In this document: positions 11,501-20,216 of the stretch, one piece after another
Layout: every line of letters begins with the position of its first letter
How positions within the stretch are numbered: position 1 is the stretch's first letter
NCBI RefSeq assembly: GCF_028885415.1
Contig: NZ_CP118527.1
Span: forward strand, 3,224,001 to 3,288,000
DNA length: 64,000 bases
Direction of reading: 5' to 3'
From: Streptomyces coeruleorubidus
GTDB taxonomy: Bacteria; Actinomycetota; Actinomycetes; Streptomycetales; Streptomycetaceae
The notes under the pieces: model-generated
Told to the model about the DNA's origin: nothing
What the model saw: the letters and a program-made list of their open reading frames with translations, nothing else
Database searches by the model: none
Program-made: the position numbers and the translations under genes

Positions 11501-11764
11501 CCAGTGCGTCAGGCGCTTGGCGGGGCCGCCGTCGACCGGGGCGATGTGCACCTCGGGGGCGCCGTCGCGGGTCGAGGTCCAGGCGACGGTGGTGCCGTCG
11601 GGCGAGATACGGGGCAGGGTCACCGGCACGTTGTCGGCGCTGACCCGCCAGGCCCGTCCGCCGTCGAGAGGAGCGAGCCACACGTCGTCCTCGGCGGTGA
11701 AGGCGACCAGGTCACCGTGCACGTGGGGGAACCGGAGGTAAGCAGGCGATGCGGACTGTGTCAC
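8564..11764 (-). CDS. Tricorn protease homologue (S41 family)
   Basis: A 1066-residue protein with the full tricorn architecture. An N-terminal beta-propeller region (about residues 1-650) has repeated SPDG-type blades such as ISPDGTTVAWTS and FSPDSSWLAWS. It is followed by a tricorn C1 region, a PDZ domain (about 760-850) and an S41 peptidase domain at the C-terminus. The nucleophile Ser is expected in NEFSGSDGDI near residue 958, as in archaeal tricorn (S965). Family members trim peptides released by the proteasome, which actinobacteria possess. The GTG start has a weak ribosome-binding site. No signal peptide is seen, so the protein should be cytoplasmic. Confidence 0.93.
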   Translation of the reverse strand: MTQSASPAYLRFPHVHGDLVAFTAEDDVWLAPLDGGRAWRVSADNVPVTLPRISPDGTTVAWTSTRDGAPEVHIAPVDGGPAKRLTHWGSLKTQVRGWTPDGKVLAISSQGQASLRRTWARAVPLDGGPATTLPYGPVGDIAYGPSVVLLSAPMGREAAWWKRYRGGTAGKLWIDPDGDGEFVRLHEGVDGNIEYPLWVGERVAFLSDHEGTGALYSSLADGSDLRRHTPLDGFYARHAATDGTRVVYSSAGELWVLDDLDGAEPRRLEVRLGGQRVDLQPFPVNASRWFGSASPDHTARGSAVSVRGCVHWVTHRSGPARALAATPGVRARLPRAFRADGEEWVVWVTDAEGDDALEFAPATGLAPGATPRRLAAGQLGRVLDLAMAPDGSRAAVASHDGRLLLVERETGEVREVDRSEDGDVSGLVFSPDSSWLAWSHPGPRPLCQLKLANTTDLSVTEATPLRFQDYAPAFTTDGKHLAFLSTRSFDPVYDEHVFDLAFVEGARPHLITLAATTPSPFGPQRHGRSFETPDREETPDSEGTPTTRIDLEGLADRIVPFPVEAARYSNLRAAKDGVLWLRHPVAGVLGASRATPDDPDPKSELERYDLAQQRVEHLAVDADHFEVSGDGKRVLLWTDGRLKVVPSDRRASNDDDSDTNITVDLGRVRQFVDPAAEWRQMFDENGRIMRDHFWRPDMSGVDWAGVLDRYRPVVDRLATHDDLVDLLWEVQGELGTSHAYVTPRGGFGGGPRQGLLGADISRHEDGSWRVDRILPSETSDPDARSPLAAPGVAVRPGDAILAIAGQPVDPVAGPGPLLIGTAGKPVELTISPSGGGDPRHAVVVPVADEEPLRYHAWVADRRAYVHEKSGGRLGYLHVPDMQAPGWAQIHRDLRVEVAREGLVVDVRENRGGHTSQLVVEKLARRIVGWAVPRGMRPYSYPEDAPRGPVVAVANEFSGSDGDIVNAAIKALGLGPVVGTRTWGGVIGIDSRYRLVDGTLVTQPKYAFWLEGYEWGVENHGVDPDVEVVQRPQDYVAGRDAQLDEAIRMALESLETVPAKTPPGLPT

Positions 11765-11809
11765 TCGATCACCCTATGCAGGGAGGACGTCGTGCGGACA
11801 GGGTTCGGA

Positions 11810-12367
11810 TCACTTGCCCTCGACGGGGCGGCAGTCCGGGTACCGATCGCACCAGATGGTCTGTGTGACGGTCACGGTGACGGTGGGTCCTGGCTGCCCG
11901 TTCGAGGGCCCACCGCCCACGGGCGGCGGGCTGGTGGCGTTGCAGTCGCCGAGCCCGTCGACCTCGAACCACACCTTGCCGTCCACCTTGGCGGTGATGT
12001 TCCCGCGCACACAGGCGCCGTCCACGGCGTGGGTGACCTTGCCGTCGACCGTGATGTCCTTCCCGTCCTCCGTCTCACCCTCACAGTCGACGGTGGCGAC
12101 GGTCTTCTCACTCGCCGAGGGCGACGGCTTCCCGCCCTGGCCGTTGTCCCCGTAGGAAGCGGTGCACGTCAGCCAACGCACGCCCGCCTTCTGCCGGTTG
12201 AGCTCCTTGGTCACGGCCTCGTCGGTGGTGTACGCGACGGACGCGGAGCTGATCCCGGCACCGGGTTCACACGCGACGGCGCCGCCGACGGCAGCCACCG
12301 CGAACGCCGCCGCGATCGCCACCCTACGGTTGCGCGGCCCTCGCCAAATCCTCCTCAATGCCCCCAT
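11810..12367 (-). CDS. Secreted or lipoprotein-like hypothetical protein
   Basis: A 185-residue protein of unknown function. The N-terminus has basic residues (RRIWRGPRNRR), then a hydrophobic stretch ending AVGGAVACEP, which is a signal peptide whose AVAC could act as a weak lipobox. The mature part has about seven cysteines, two VDGK-type repeats, a PPPVGGGPS linker and a C-terminal CDRYPDC, suggesting disulphides outside the cell. It lies between the tricorn gene and a VOC gene with its own spacing, so co-transcription is uncertain. I do not recognise the family. Confidence 0.75.
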   Translation of the reverse strand: MGALRRIWRGPRNRRVAIAAAFAVAAVGGAVACEPGAGISSASVAYTTDEAVTKELNRQKAGVRWLTCTASYGDNGQGGKPSPSASEKTVATVDCEGETEDGKDITVDGKVTHAVDGACVRGNITAKVDGKVWFEVDGLGDCNATSPPPVGGGPSNGQPGPTVTVTVTQTIWCDRYPDCRPVEGK

Positions 12368-12478
12368 GGAGGGCAGCCTGCCACCGTCGGGGGCGGGGCG
12401 GTAGAGCGCAAATGGCCACGCGGCGTTGATGCGGGGGCGGGGCGTTGCGCAGCCCGGCGTATGCGCCCGGCCAAGCCG

Positions 12479-12871
12479 TCAGCCGCGCAGCAGTAGCCAC
12501 TCCTGGAGTTCCACCAGGTTGCCTTCCGGGTCCTTGAGGTGGGCGACGCGCAGGCGGTTGGTCAGGAGGGCCGGGCCGTGCAGGATCGTGGCGCCGCGCA
12601 GAGTGATCTCCTCGCAGTAGGCGTCCAGGGCGTCGACGCGCAGGACGACCAGGGAGCGGTGGCCGTTCGCCGTGTCGCCCAGCTCGTCCAGCATCTCGGC
12701 CATCATCGAGCGGTCCTGCAACGCGATCCCCGCGGATCCCACCGCGGGGCTGAACTTCTCGTACGGCCCGTCCACCGCCCCCGACTGCGGCTTGAGGCCG
12801 AGGACCTCGCCGTAGAAGTGGTAGCAGGCGGCGAAGTCGGTCACGAGCAGTCGTACCTGTGCGAGTTCCAC
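12479..12871 (-). CDS. VOC (glyoxalase/bleomycin-resistance fold) protein
   Basis: A 130-residue single-domain vicinal-oxygen-chelate protein with two beta-alpha-beta-beta-beta modules. The first module contains VTDFAACYHFYGEVLGL and the second ends AHLKDPEGNLVELQEW, including the usual terminal Glu metal ligand. The GTG start follows GGAGG at close spacing. It sits just downstream of rsmE (17-base gap), so it is likely the last gene of the hrcA-dnaJ transcription unit or a sub-operon. Substrate unknown. Confidence 0.88.
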   Translation of the reverse strand: MELAQVRLLVTDFAACYHFYGEVLGLKPQSGAVDGPYEKFSPAVGSAGIALQDRSMMAEMLDELGDTANGHRSLVVLRVDALDAYCEEITLRGATILHGPALLTNRLRVAHLKDPEGNLVELQEWLLLRG

Positions 12872-12888
12872 GGTGCCTCCGAGAAGGG

Positions 12889-13629
12889 TCAGGTCCAGCG
12901 GCCGGTGCGAGCCAGGAGCACGGCCACGGCCGCGGTCCCGGCAGTCGATGTGCGCAGCACACTGCGCCCGAGGCGATACGCCTTGGCCCCCGCTTGTGCG
13001 AACAGCGCCAACTCCTCCGGCGCCACGCCCCCTTCGGGCCCCACCACCAGCACGATCTCACCGGACGACGGCAGTTCGGCCGTCGCCAGCGGCTCGTCCC
13101 CGCTCTCGTGCAGCACGGCGGCGAAGTCGGCACCGGCCAGCAGCGCAGCGACCTGCTTGGTCGTCGCCACCTCCGCGACCTCGGGGAACCGCACCCGGCG
13201 CGACTGCTTCCCGGCCTCCCGGGCCGTCGCCCTCCACTTCCCCAGCGCCTTCGCCCCGCGCTCGCCCTTCCACTGCGTGATGCAGCGCGCCGCCGCCCAC
13301 GGCACGATCGCGTCGACGCCGACCTCGGTCATCGTCTCGACGGCCAGCTCCCCGCGGTCCCCCTTGGGCAGTGCCTGGACGACGGTCACCCCGGGCTGCT
13401 CCGGCGGCTCCTCGGTCACCGGGTCCAGCCGGACGATCAGCCGGTCCTTGCCCTCGGTGTCGAGCACGACACCGTCCGCCCACCGCCCGGCCCCGTCCGT
13501 GAGGACGACGTCCTCACCGGGCCGCAGCCGCTTCACGGAGACGGCGTGCCGTCCCTCCGGACCGTCGAGGACATGGCGTCCGCCCCCGGCCGAGTCGAAG
13601 TGCTCGACCACGAACACCGGAGCTGTCAT
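12889..13629 (-). CDS. rsmE: 16S rRNA (uracil-1498-N3)-methyltransferase
   Basis: A 246-residue SPOUT-family methyltransferase that methylates U1498 of 16S rRNA. The N-terminal PUA-like part (about residues 1-75) precedes the knotted domain, where LVVGPEGGVAPEELALF forms the SAM-binding knot and LGRSVLRTSTAGTAAV the C-terminal loop. The ATG overlaps the stop of the preceding monooxygenase by four bases (ATGA), indicating translational coupling. Placement downstream of dnaJ is conserved in many actinobacteria. Confidence 0.94.
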   Translation of the reverse strand: MTAPVFVVEHFDSAGGGRHVLDGPEGRHAVSVKRLRPGEDVVLTDGAGRWADGVVLDTEGKDRLIVRLDPVTEEPPEQPGVTVVQALPKGDRGELAVETMTEVGVDAIVPWAAARCITQWKGERGAKALGKWRATAREAGKQSRRVRFPEVAEVATTKQVAALLAGADFAAVLHESGDEPLATAELPSSGEIVLVVGPEGGVAPEELALFAQAGAKAYRLGRSVLRTSTAGTAAVAVLLARTGRWT

Positions 13630-14747
13630 CGGACTCCGCCTCCGCCCGACAACGCTGTCAGCGCCGCGGCGAGTTCACCGGCCAGCACCTCCACCAGCTG
13701 CCCGGCGGGCATCTCCCGCGCCATCCGGTGCCCCTGCCCGGCCCACAGCGCCATGCCCTGCGCGTCACCCGCCTTGGCGGCGGCCTTGCGCAGCGGCGAG
13801 GTGAGGTGGTGGATCTCGGGATAGGCGGCGGGCGCGTACGGGCCGTGCTCGCGCAGGAAGCGGTTGACCAGGCCGCGCGCCGGGCGCCCGGAGAAGGCCC
13901 GGGTCAACTCCGTACGCACGAACAGGGGGTTGGTCAGCGCCTGCTTGTGCACGGCGTTCGCCCCCGACTCGGCGGTGGCGAGGAACGCGGTGCCGAGCTG
14001 GGCCGCGCTCGCGCCCGCCGCGAGGACCGCGGCGATCTGACCGCCGCGCATGATGCCGCCGGCGGCGATGATCGGGATGCTCACGGCCTCCCGGATCTGG
14101 GCGACCAGCGACAGCAGCCCGATGCCGGAACCGTCCGTCTCGGGGATGTCCCGGTGCGTGCCCTGGTGGCCGCCGGCCTCGACGCCCTGCGCGATGACCG
14201 CGTCCGCGCCCGCGCGCTCGACGGCCCGGGCCTCGTCGGGGGTGGTCGCGGTGACCAGGACGAAGGTGCCGACCCGGTGCAGGGCGTCGACGACCTCCCG
14301 GGTCGGCGTGCCGAAGTGGAACGACACCACCGGCACGGGGTTGTCGCGCAGCACCGCGAGCTTGGTCTCGTAGCCGTCGTCCCGGCCGCTGTCGGGGTCG
14401 CCGAGCTCGGCCTCGTACCAGGAGGCCTCGCCGGCCAGCTGGTGGGCGTAGACGTCGATGGCGGCGGCATAAGGGGGCGCGGCGCCAGCCGCTCCGGTGG
14501 AGCCGGTGCTTGCACCGGGGTACTCCGGCTGCGGCATGAAGAGGTTCACTCCGAAGGGCCTGCCGGTGAGGCTGCGGAGCTGCTTGATCTCCTGGTACAT
14601 CCCGTCGGCGGTCTTGTACCCGGCGGCGAGGAACCCGAGTCCGCCCGCCTCGCACACGGCGGCGGCGAGCTTCGGTACGGAGACGCCGCCCGCCATGGGG
14701 GCCTGCACGATCGGGTGCGGGAAGAGATCGGTCAGCGCGGAGGACAT
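13626..14747 (-). CDS. Nitronate monooxygenase (2-nitropropane dioxygenase family)
   Basis: A 373-residue FMN-dependent TIM-barrel enzyme oxidising alkyl nitronates. The N-terminus has APMAGGVSVPKLAAAVCEAGGLGFLAAGY. VEAGGHQGTHRD supplies the catalytic His region and IPIIAAGGIMRG the phosphate-binding loop. It lies between dnaJ (213-base gap) and rsmE (4-base overlap). The link with rsmE and heat-shock genes has no obvious metabolic reason. It may protect against nitronate toxins such as propionate 3-nitronate (known for the family). Confidence 0.9.
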   Translation of the reverse strand: MSSALTDLFPHPIVQAPMAGGVSVPKLAAAVCEAGGLGFLAAGYKTADGMYQEIKQLRSLTGRPFGVNLFMPQPEYPGASTGSTGAAGAAPPYAAAIDVYAHQLAGEASWYEAELGDPDSGRDDGYETKLAVLRDNPVPVVSFHFGTPTREVVDALHRVGTFVLVTATTPDEARAVERAGADAVIAQGVEAGGHQGTHRDIPETDGSGIGLLSLVAQIREAVSIPIIAAGGIMRGGQIAAVLAAGASAAQLGTAFLATAESGANAVHKQALTNPLFVRTELTRAFSGRPARGLVNRFLREHGPYAPAAYPEIHHLTSPLRKAAAKAGDAQGMALWAGQGHRMAREMPAGQLVEVLAGELAAALTALSGGGGVR

Positions 14748-14850
14748 GACCGCATGTTGTCACGTCCTCCGAACAACTCCGAAACCGGCCTGCCGTGTGG
14801 CATAGACCAGAGGAAAAGCCACCCGTCGGCCTCCGGGGAGCCGACGTCAG

Positions 14851-14903
14851 CGCCCGTTGAACGCGTCCTTCAACCGAGAGAACAAACCTTGCTGCCCGGG
14901 CTG
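14851..14903. repeat. Partial duplicate of the dnaJ 3' end
   Basis: A 53-base copy of the last coding bases of dnaJ (14965-15017) with a single mismatch, lying 114 bases further downstream. The offset is 38 codons, so the copy remains in the dnaJ frame, still reads [15 protein letters not shown] and ends in its own TGA at 14847-14849. It is separated from the functional end by a GC hairpin. Confidence 0.9.
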
Positions 14904-14913
14904 ACTGTGCCTG

Positions 14914-14931
14914 CCCGGGGGCCGACCCCCG
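14914..14931 (-). terminator. GC hairpin after dnaJ
   Basis: A perfect seven-base stem (CCGGGGG / CCCCCGG) with a four-base loop, 30 bases past the dnaJ stop and between the two copies of the dnaJ 3' end. It may attenuate transcription into the nitronate monooxygenase gene. There is no U-run. Confidence 0.5.
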
Positions 14932-14960
14932 GACCCCCAGCAGTAGCCGGGCCGTCGGCA

Positions 14961-16097
14961 TCACCGCCCGTTGAACGCGTCCTTCAACCGAGAGAACAAC
15001 CCTTGCTGCCCGGGCTGGAACTGCCCCTGAGGCCGCTCCTCGCCGCGCAGTTTGGCCAGCTCGCGCAGGAGGCGCTCCTGCTCGACGTCGAGCTTGCTCG
15101 GGGTCTGGACCTCGACGTGGACGATGAGGTCGCCGCGTCCGCCGCCGCGCAGATGCGTGACACCGCGGCCGTGCAGCGGGATCGACTGGCCGGACTGGGT
15201 GCCGGGCCGGATGTCGACCTCCTCCAGGCCGTCCAGCGTCTCCAGCGGCACCTTCGTGCCGAGGGCGGCCGCGGTCATCGGGAGCGTGACCGTGCAGTGC
15301 AGGTCGTCGCCGCGCCGCTGGAACTGCGAGTGGGGCAGTTCGTGGATCTCGACGTACAGGTCGCCCGCGGGGCCGCCGCCGGGACCGACCTCGCCCTCGC
15401 CGGCGAGCTGGATGCGCGTGCCGTTGTCGACACCGGCGGGGATCTTCACGGTCAGCGTGCGGCGGGAGCGGACGCGGCCGTCGCCGGCGCACTCCGGGCA
15501 GGGGGTCGGGACGACCGTGCCGAAGCCCTGGCACTGCGGGCAGGGGCGGGACGTCATGACCTGGCCCAGGAAGGACCGGGTGACCTGCGACACCTCACCG
15601 CGGCCGCGGCACATGTCACACGTCTGCGCGGAGGTGCCCGGCGCCGCGCCCTCACCGTTGCAGGTGTTGCAGACGACCGCCGTGTCGACCTGGATGTCCT
15701 TCGTCGTGCCGAAGGCCGCCTCGTCGAGCTCGATCTCGATGCGGATCATGGCGTCCTGGCCGCGGCGGGTGCGCGAGCGCGGACCGCGCTGCGACGCCGT
15801 GCCGAAGAACGCGTCCATGATGTCGGAGAAGTTCCCGAAGCCGCCGGCCCCGAAGCCGCCCGCGCCGCCGCCTCCGGCCTGCGAGAGCGGGTCGCCGCCG
15901 AGGTCGTAGACCTGCTTCTTCTGCGGGTCCGACAGCACCTCGTAAGCGGCGTTGATCTCCTTGAACCGCTCCTGGGTCTTCGGATCGGGGTTGACGTCCG
16001 GGTGCAGCTCGCGCGCGAGCCGCCGGAAGGCCTTCTTGATCTCTTCCTGCGACGCGTCGCGGCGCACGCCGAGTACGGCGTAGTAGTCCGTGGCCAC
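14961..16097 (-). CDS. dnaJ: Chaperone DnaJ (second actinobacterial type, DnaJ2)
   Basis: A 378-residue Hsp40 co-chaperone of DnaK. The N-terminal J domain carries HPD in [11 protein letters not shown], followed by a short G/F-rich linker. The zinc centre has four CxxCxGxG repeats ([32 protein letters not shown]), then the C-terminal substrate-binding barrels. Its GTG start overlaps the hrcA TAG by one base. It is the copy co-transcribed with hrcA and so under CIRCE control, distinct from a dnaK-operon dnaJ expected elsewhere. The 3' end is duplicated just downstream. Confidence 0.96.
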   Translation of the reverse strand: MATDYYAVLGVRRDASQEEIKKAFRRLARELHPDVNPDPKTQERFKEINAAYEVLSDPQKKQVYDLGGDPLSQAGGGGAGGFGAGGFGNFSDIMDAFFGTASQRGPRSRTRRGQDAMIRIEIELDEAAFGTTKDIQVDTAVVCNTCNGEGAAPGTSAQTCDMCRGRGEVSQVTRSFLGQVMTSRPCPQCQGFGTVVPTPCPECAGDGRVRSRRTLTVKIPAGVDNGTRIQLAGEGEVGPGGGPAGDLYVEIHELPHSQFQRRGDDLHCTVTLPMTAAALGTKVPLETLDGLEEVDIRPGTQSGQSIPLHGRGVTHLRGGGRGDLIVHVEVQTPSKLDVEQERLLRELAKLRGEERPQGQFQPGQQGLFSRLKDAFNGR

Positions 16098-17113
16098 TAC
16101 GACTCCGCCAGGATCTGTCCGACGTACCGTGCCACTGCGCGTACCGCTCCCATCGTTCCCGGGTAGTCCATGCGGGTCGGTCCGACCACGCCGAGCTTGG
16201 CGACAGCCTCGCCGCCCGAACCGTAGCCGACCGACACGACGGACGTGGAGTTGAGTCCTTCATGGGCGTTCTCATGACCGATACGTACGGTCACGCCCGG
16301 ATCCTTCGCCTCGCCGAGCAGCTTGAGGAGCACGACCTGCTCCTCCAGCGCCTCCAGCACCGGCCGGATCGTGAGGGGGAAGTCATGACCGAAGCGGGTC
16401 AGATTGGCGGTGCCGCCGATCATCAGCCGCTCCTCGTTCTCCTCGACGAGTGTCTCCAGGAGAGTGGAGAGCACCGTGGAGACCGTACCCCGGTCCTCGT
16501 GCTCGAACGCCTCCGGCAGATCCTCCACCAGACTGGGCACATCCGTGAAACGGCGGTTCGCGACACGGCTGTTGAGCCGCGCGCGCAGATCCGCCAGCGA
16601 GGCCTCTCCGAAGGGCGCCGGGCAGTCGACCACGCGCTGCTCGACCCGCCCGGTGTCCGTGATCAGCACGAGCATCACGCGCGCGGGCGCGAGGGAGAGC
16701 AACTCCACATGCCGCACGGTCGAGCGGGTCAGCGACGGGTACTGCACGACGGCGACCTGGCGCGTGAGCTGCGCGAGCAGCCGCACCGTACGCGCCACGA
16801 CGTCGTCGAGGTCGACGGCGCCCTCGAGGAAGTTCTGGATCGCGCGCCGCTCGGGCGCGGTCATCGGCTTCACGCCGGCCAGCTTGTCCACGAACAGCCG
16901 GTAGCCCTTGTCGGTGGGGATGCGCCCGGCGCTGGTGTGCGGCTGGGCGATGTACCCCTCGTCCTCCAGGGCCGCCATGTCGTTGCGGACGGTGGCCGGG
17001 GAGACGCCGAGGTTGTGCCGCTCGGTGAGGGCCTTGGAGCCCACCGGCTCCTCGGTGCCGACGTAGTCCTGGACGATGGCGCGCAGCACCTGAAGCCTGC
17101 GTTCACTGAGCAT
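16097..17113 (-). CDS. hrcA: Heat-inducible transcription repressor HrcA
   Basis: A 338-residue HrcA repressor that binds CIRCE elements and represses dnaJ/groE-type heat-shock genes. An N-terminal winged helix (about residues 1-75, including the recognition region [19 protein letters not shown]) is followed by the dimerising GAF-like domain. The ATG at 17113 follows GGAGGTG at ideal spacing. A perfect CIRCE repeat lies 49 bases upstream, so the operon is autoregulated. Confidence 0.97.
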   Translation of the reverse strand: MLSERRLQVLRAIVQDYVGTEEPVGSKALTERHNLGVSPATVRNDMAALEDEGYIAQPHTSAGRIPTDKGYRLFVDKLAGVKPMTAPERRAIQNFLEGAVDLDDVVARTVRLLAQLTRQVAVVQYPSLTRSTVRHVELLSLAPARVMLVLITDTGRVEQRVVDCPAPFGEASLADLRARLNSRVANRRFTDVPSLVEDLPEAFEHEDRGTVSTVLSTLLETLVEENEERLMIGGTANLTRFGHDFPLTIRPVLEALEEQVVLLKLLGEAKDPGVTVRIGHENAHEGLNSTSVVSVGYGSGGEAVAKLGVVGPTRMDYPGTMGAVRAVARYVGQILAES

Positions 17114-17161
17114 TCGCGCACACCTCCAGAAGTCGTCCGCCTGGTGTCCTGCCTGTCGTGC

Positions 17162-17188
17162 CTGGCACTCTGCGCGTGCGAGTGCCAG
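17162..17188. promoter_or_regulatory. CIRCE operator (HrcA-binding site)
   Basis: CTGGCACTC, nine bases, then GAGTGCCAG: a perfect 9-9-9 inverted repeat matching the CIRCE consensus core GCACTC-N9-GAGTGC, with GC-shifted outer bases. It lies upstream of hrcA-dnaJ. It is also about 100 bases from the divergent MBL hydrolase start, so effects on that gene are possible. Confidence 0.95.
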
Positions 17189-17284
17189 CATTCCCCGCCC
17201 AGTGTACGGCGGTGGGGTACACCCCCGGCAAGGCTGGTCGCGCGCTGTCGTGCCCCGGGCGGGGGTCACCGCTAGCGTCGCCGT

Positions 17285-18016
17285 ATGACGGTGACTTGGG
17301 AAGAGCTCGGGTGGGAGCGGGTGGCCGCCGGGGTGGGGAGGTGTCGGCTTCCGGTGTGGGACTGCACGGCGGGGCTGGTCGCCGGTGAGGGCGCGGTACT
17401 CATGATCGACGCGGGGTCGAGCCCGGCCGAGGGCGCGCGGTTGCGCGAGCAGGCGCAGTCGCTCACCGGTGACCATGTGACGCATCTCGCGCTGACCCAT
17501 CCCCACTTCGACCATGTCTTCGGGGCGGCGGCGTTCACGGACGCGGAGGTCTTCGGCGCGGTGGGCGTGGACGCGGTGCTGACGCGCGTACGGGACCGCG
17601 AGGAGCTGCGGGCGGACGCGGTGCGCAACGGCCTGGCGGAGACCACCGCGCAGGAGTCGGCGGACCGGCTGGTTCCGCCCCGCCACCTGGTCTCCGGGGA
17701 GTGGACCCTCGACCTGGGCGGCGGGCGCCAGGTGCTGCTGGCGAACGTGGGCCCCGGGCACACCGCGCACGATCTGGCGGTGCTGGTGCCGGGTGATCCG
17801 GAGGTGGTGTTCTGCGGCGATCTGGTCGAGGAGTCCGGCGAGCCGCAGGCGGGCCCCGACGCCGTGCCGTCGCACTGGCCGGCCGCCCTGGACCGGCTGC
17901 TCGACCTGGGCGGGCGGGACGCGCTGTACGTGCCCGGTCACGGAGCGGTGGTGGACGCGGCGTTCGTCCGCGCCCAGCGGGACACGCTGGCGGCGCGTTT
18001 CGGCGTGTCTCCGTGA
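17285..18016 (+). CDS. MBL-fold metallohydrolase
   Basis: A 243-residue single-domain metallo-beta-lactamase-fold hydrolase. The zinc motif HPHFDH is at residues 72-77. Later ligands are in GPGHTAHD and FCGDLVE, with the final His in VPGHGAVVD. The closest general type is the glyoxalase II/beta-lactamase-like hydrolases of unknown substrate. It is divergent from hrcA, and the DUF3097 gene follows 31 bases downstream on the same strand, so the two probably form an operon. Confidence 0.88.
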   Translation: MTVTWEELGWERVAAGVGRCRLPVWDCTAGLVAGEGAVLMIDAGSSPAEGARLREQAQSLTGDHVTHLALTHPHFDHVFGAAAFTDAEVFGAVGVDAVLTRVRDREELRADAVRNGLAETTAQESADRLVPPRHLVSGEWTLDLGGGRQVLLANVGPGHTAHDLAVLVPGDPEVVFCGDLVEESGEPQAGPDAVPSHWPAALDRLLDLGGRDALYVPGHGAVVDAAFVRAQRDTLAARFGVSP

Positions 18017-18047
18017 CCGCCCGCCGGCTTTCCCTATCGTCATTCGA

Positions 18048-18851
18048 ATGCGCCAGTACTCGCCCGATCTCACCCCGCCGTGGAAGAAGCCGCAGCAGCC
18101 GGTGCCCGAGGTTCCGGCGGAGCCGGGTCTGGTCGTCGAGGAGGCCGGGACCGGCTTCTGCGGCGCGGTGATCCGCTGCGAGGCGGGCACGGTGACACTG
18201 GAGGACCGCTTCGGCAAGCACCGGGTGTTCCCCATGGAGCCGCGCGGCTTCCTCCTGGAGGGCAGGGCCGTGACGCTGGTCCGCCCCTCGCCCGCCGGCC
18301 CCGCGCGTCCCACCCGCACGGCCTCCGGTTCGGTGGCCGTACCCGGCGCCCGCGCGCGCGTGGCCCGCGCCGGGCGCATCTACGTCGAGGGCCGGCACGA
18401 CGCCGAGCTGGTCGAGAAGGTCTGGGGCGACGACCTGCGCATCGAGGGCGTGGTCGTGGAGTACCTGGAGGGCGTCGACGACCTGCCGTCCATCGTCGAG
18501 TCCTTCGCCCCCGGCCCCGACGCCCGCCTCGGCGTCCTGGTGGACCACCTGGTGCCGGGCAGCAAGGAGTGGCGCATCGCCGAGTCGGTGACGAGCGACC
18601 ACGCCCTGGTCGTCGGCCACCCCTACATCGACATCTGGGAGGCGGTGAAACCGTCGTCCCTGGGCATCGAGGCGTGGCCCCGGGTTCCTCGCGGCCAGGA
18701 CTGGAAGACGGGGGTGTGCAGGGCCCTGGGCTGGCCGGAGAACACGGGGGCGGCCTGGCAGCGGATCCTGTCGGGGGTCCGGTCGTACAAGGACCTGGAG
18801 CCGGAACTGCTGGGCAGGGTGGAGGAACTGATCGACTTCGTGACGGCCTAG
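18048..18851 (+). CDS. DUF3097 family protein
   Basis: A 267-residue protein of the actinobacterial DUF3097 family, function unknown. The start ATG ([15 protein letters not shown]) is chosen from family-like sequence; upstream frame sequence belongs to the preceding gene. A Pro-rich N-terminus leads into a small beta domain (about residues 25-85), then an RNase M5/TOPRIM-like stretch with [17 protein letters not shown] and [15 protein letters not shown], where the spaced Glu and Asp resemble a TOPRIM metal site (inference). No signal peptide or membrane segment is seen. Confidence 0.82.
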   Translation: MRQYSPDLTPPWKKPQQPVPEVPAEPGLVVEEAGTGFCGAVIRCEAGTVTLEDRFGKHRVFPMEPRGFLLEGRAVTLVRPSPAGPARPTRTASGSVAVPGARARVARAGRIYVEGRHDAELVEKVWGDDLRIEGVVVEYLEGVDDLPSIVESFAPGPDARLGVLVDHLVPGSKEWRIAESVTSDHALVVGHPYIDIWEAVKPSSLGIEAWPRVPRGQDWKTGVCRALGWPENTGAAWQRILSGVRSYKDLEPELLGRVEELIDFVTA

Positions 18852-18863
18852 CTGCGGGCATGC

Positions 18864-18882
18864 GTGCCGCCTGGGGCGGCAC
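18864..18882. terminator. Convergent terminator hairpin
   Basis: An eight-base stem GTGCCGCC / GGCGGCAC with a three-base loop, just after the DUF3097 stop and before the convergent hemW stop. It could serve both strands. Confidence 0.6.
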
Positions 18883-18956
18883 CCGTCCCACAGAGAGCGG
18901 CACCTGGTCGCGCCGAGTTGCGCATCGCCCCGGCCCCGGCACAGACGCCGAGCACC

Positions 18957-20198
18957 TCAGTCCACCAGATCACGCACGACCCCGTCCGCCAGCAACCGCC
19001 CGCGCAACGTCAGTACAGCCCGCCCCTCCGCATACGGCCCCTCCTGGAGCAGCCCTTCGGACAAGGCCCGCCGAGACGCCGCAAGCCCCTCCTCCCGCAG
19101 CAACGACAACGGCACACCTTCCCGCAGCCGCAACTCCAGCAGAATCCGCTCGACCCGCCGGTCCTCCTCCGACAGCACCTCACGCCCGGCCCCAGGCGAC
19201 CGCCCCGCCGCCAGCGCCCCCGCATACGCCCCGGGATGCTTCACGTTCCACCACCGCACCCCGCCCACATGACTGTGCGCGCCCGGCCCGGCCCCCCACC
19301 AGTCGGCCCCCCGCCAGTACAGCTCGTTGTGCAGACACCGCCCCGCCTCCGAGGTCGCCCAGTTCGACACCTCGTACCACTCGAAGCCCGCGCCCGAGAG
19401 AACCTCGTCCGCGATCAGATACCGGTCGGCATGCACATCGTCGTCGGTCATCGGCACCTCGCCCCGGCGGATCCGACGCGCCAGCTGCGTCCCCTCCTCG
19501 ACGATCAGGGCGTACGCGCTGACATGATCCGGCCCGGCCCCCAGCACCGCGTCCAGTGACGCCCGCCAGTCGTCGTCGGACTCCCCCGGCGTGCCGTAGA
19601 TCAGGTCGAGATTCACATGCTCGAACCCGGCCGCACGAGCCTCGGCCACACACGCCTCCGGCCGTCCCGGCGTGTGCGTGCGGTCCAGCACCTTCAGCAC
19701 ATGCTGCCGCGCACTCTGCATGCCGAACGAGATCCGGTTGAAGCCCCCCTCGCGCAGGGCGGCCAGATACGCCGGATCCACCGACTCCGGGTTCGCCTCC
19801 GTCGTGACCTCGGCGTCCTCCGCGAGCCCGAACTCGTCGCGGACGGCCGCAAGCATCCGCACCAGGTCACCGGCATCGAGCAGCGTCGGCGTACCCCCGC
19901 CCACGAACACCGTACGAACCGGACGCGGGTCGTCACCCAGCACCTTCCGGGCCAGCCGGACCTCGTCGACCAGCGTCTCGGCGTAGTTGTCACGCGAGGC
20001 CAGCACACCACCGGTGCCGCGCAGCTCGGTCGCCGTGTAGGTGTTGAAATCGCAGTAGCCGCAGCGGGTCGCGCAGTACGGAACGTGCAGGTAGAACCCG
20101 AGCGGGCGGTCGGCGGCCCCGGCGAGCGCGGACACGGGAAGTGCGCCGTCGTCGGGGACGGGCTCGCCGTCGGGGAGTGCGGAAGGCATACGTTCCAT
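18957..20198 (-). CDS. hemW: Radical SAM protein HemW (heme chaperone)
   Basis: A 413-residue radical SAM enzyme of the HemN/HemW group. The 4Fe-4S motif is YCATRCGYC with C42, C46 and C49, followed by the SAM-binding FVGGGTPTLL. It lacks the extended N-terminal trip-wire of true HemN and has the HemW C-terminal domain, so a role as heme-insertion chaperone is more likely than oxygen-independent coproporphyrinogen dehydrogenase. Often annotated as HemN. A second ATG three codons in is an equally good start. Confidence 0.92.
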   Translation of the reverse strand: MERMPSALPDGEPVPDDGALPVSALAGAADRPLGFYLHVPYCATRCGYCDFNTYTATELRGTGGVLASRDNYAETLVDEVRLARKVLGDDPRPVRTVFVGGGTPTLLDAGDLVRMLAAVRDEFGLAEDAEVTTEANPESVDPAYLAALREGGFNRISFGMQSARQHVLKVLDRTHTPGRPEACVAEARAAGFEHVNLDLIYGTPGESDDDWRASLDAVLGAGPDHVSAYALIVEEGTQLARRIRRGEVPMTDDDVHADRYLIADEVLSGAGFEWYEVSNWATSEAGRCLHNELYWRGADWWGAGPGAHSHVGGVRWWNVKHPGAYAGALAAGRSPGAGREVLSEEDRRVERILLELRLREGVPLSLLREEGLAASRRALSEGLLQEGPYAEGRAVLTLRGRLLADGVVRDLVD

Positions 20199-20216
20199 TG
20201 TCCAGTACCCGCGCGG

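Noticed and set aside
8318..12496. Very long open frame on the plus strand opposite the tricorn gene
   Set aside because: It is antisense to a well-supported protease gene; the translation is Val/Arg/Gly-biased without domains, the usual mirror of high-GC coding.
16097..18379. Extended hrcA reading frame over the upstream MBL gene
   Set aside because: The extra 422 codons are antisense to the MBL hydrolase and DUF3097 genes; HrcA starts at the ATG after GGAGGTG.
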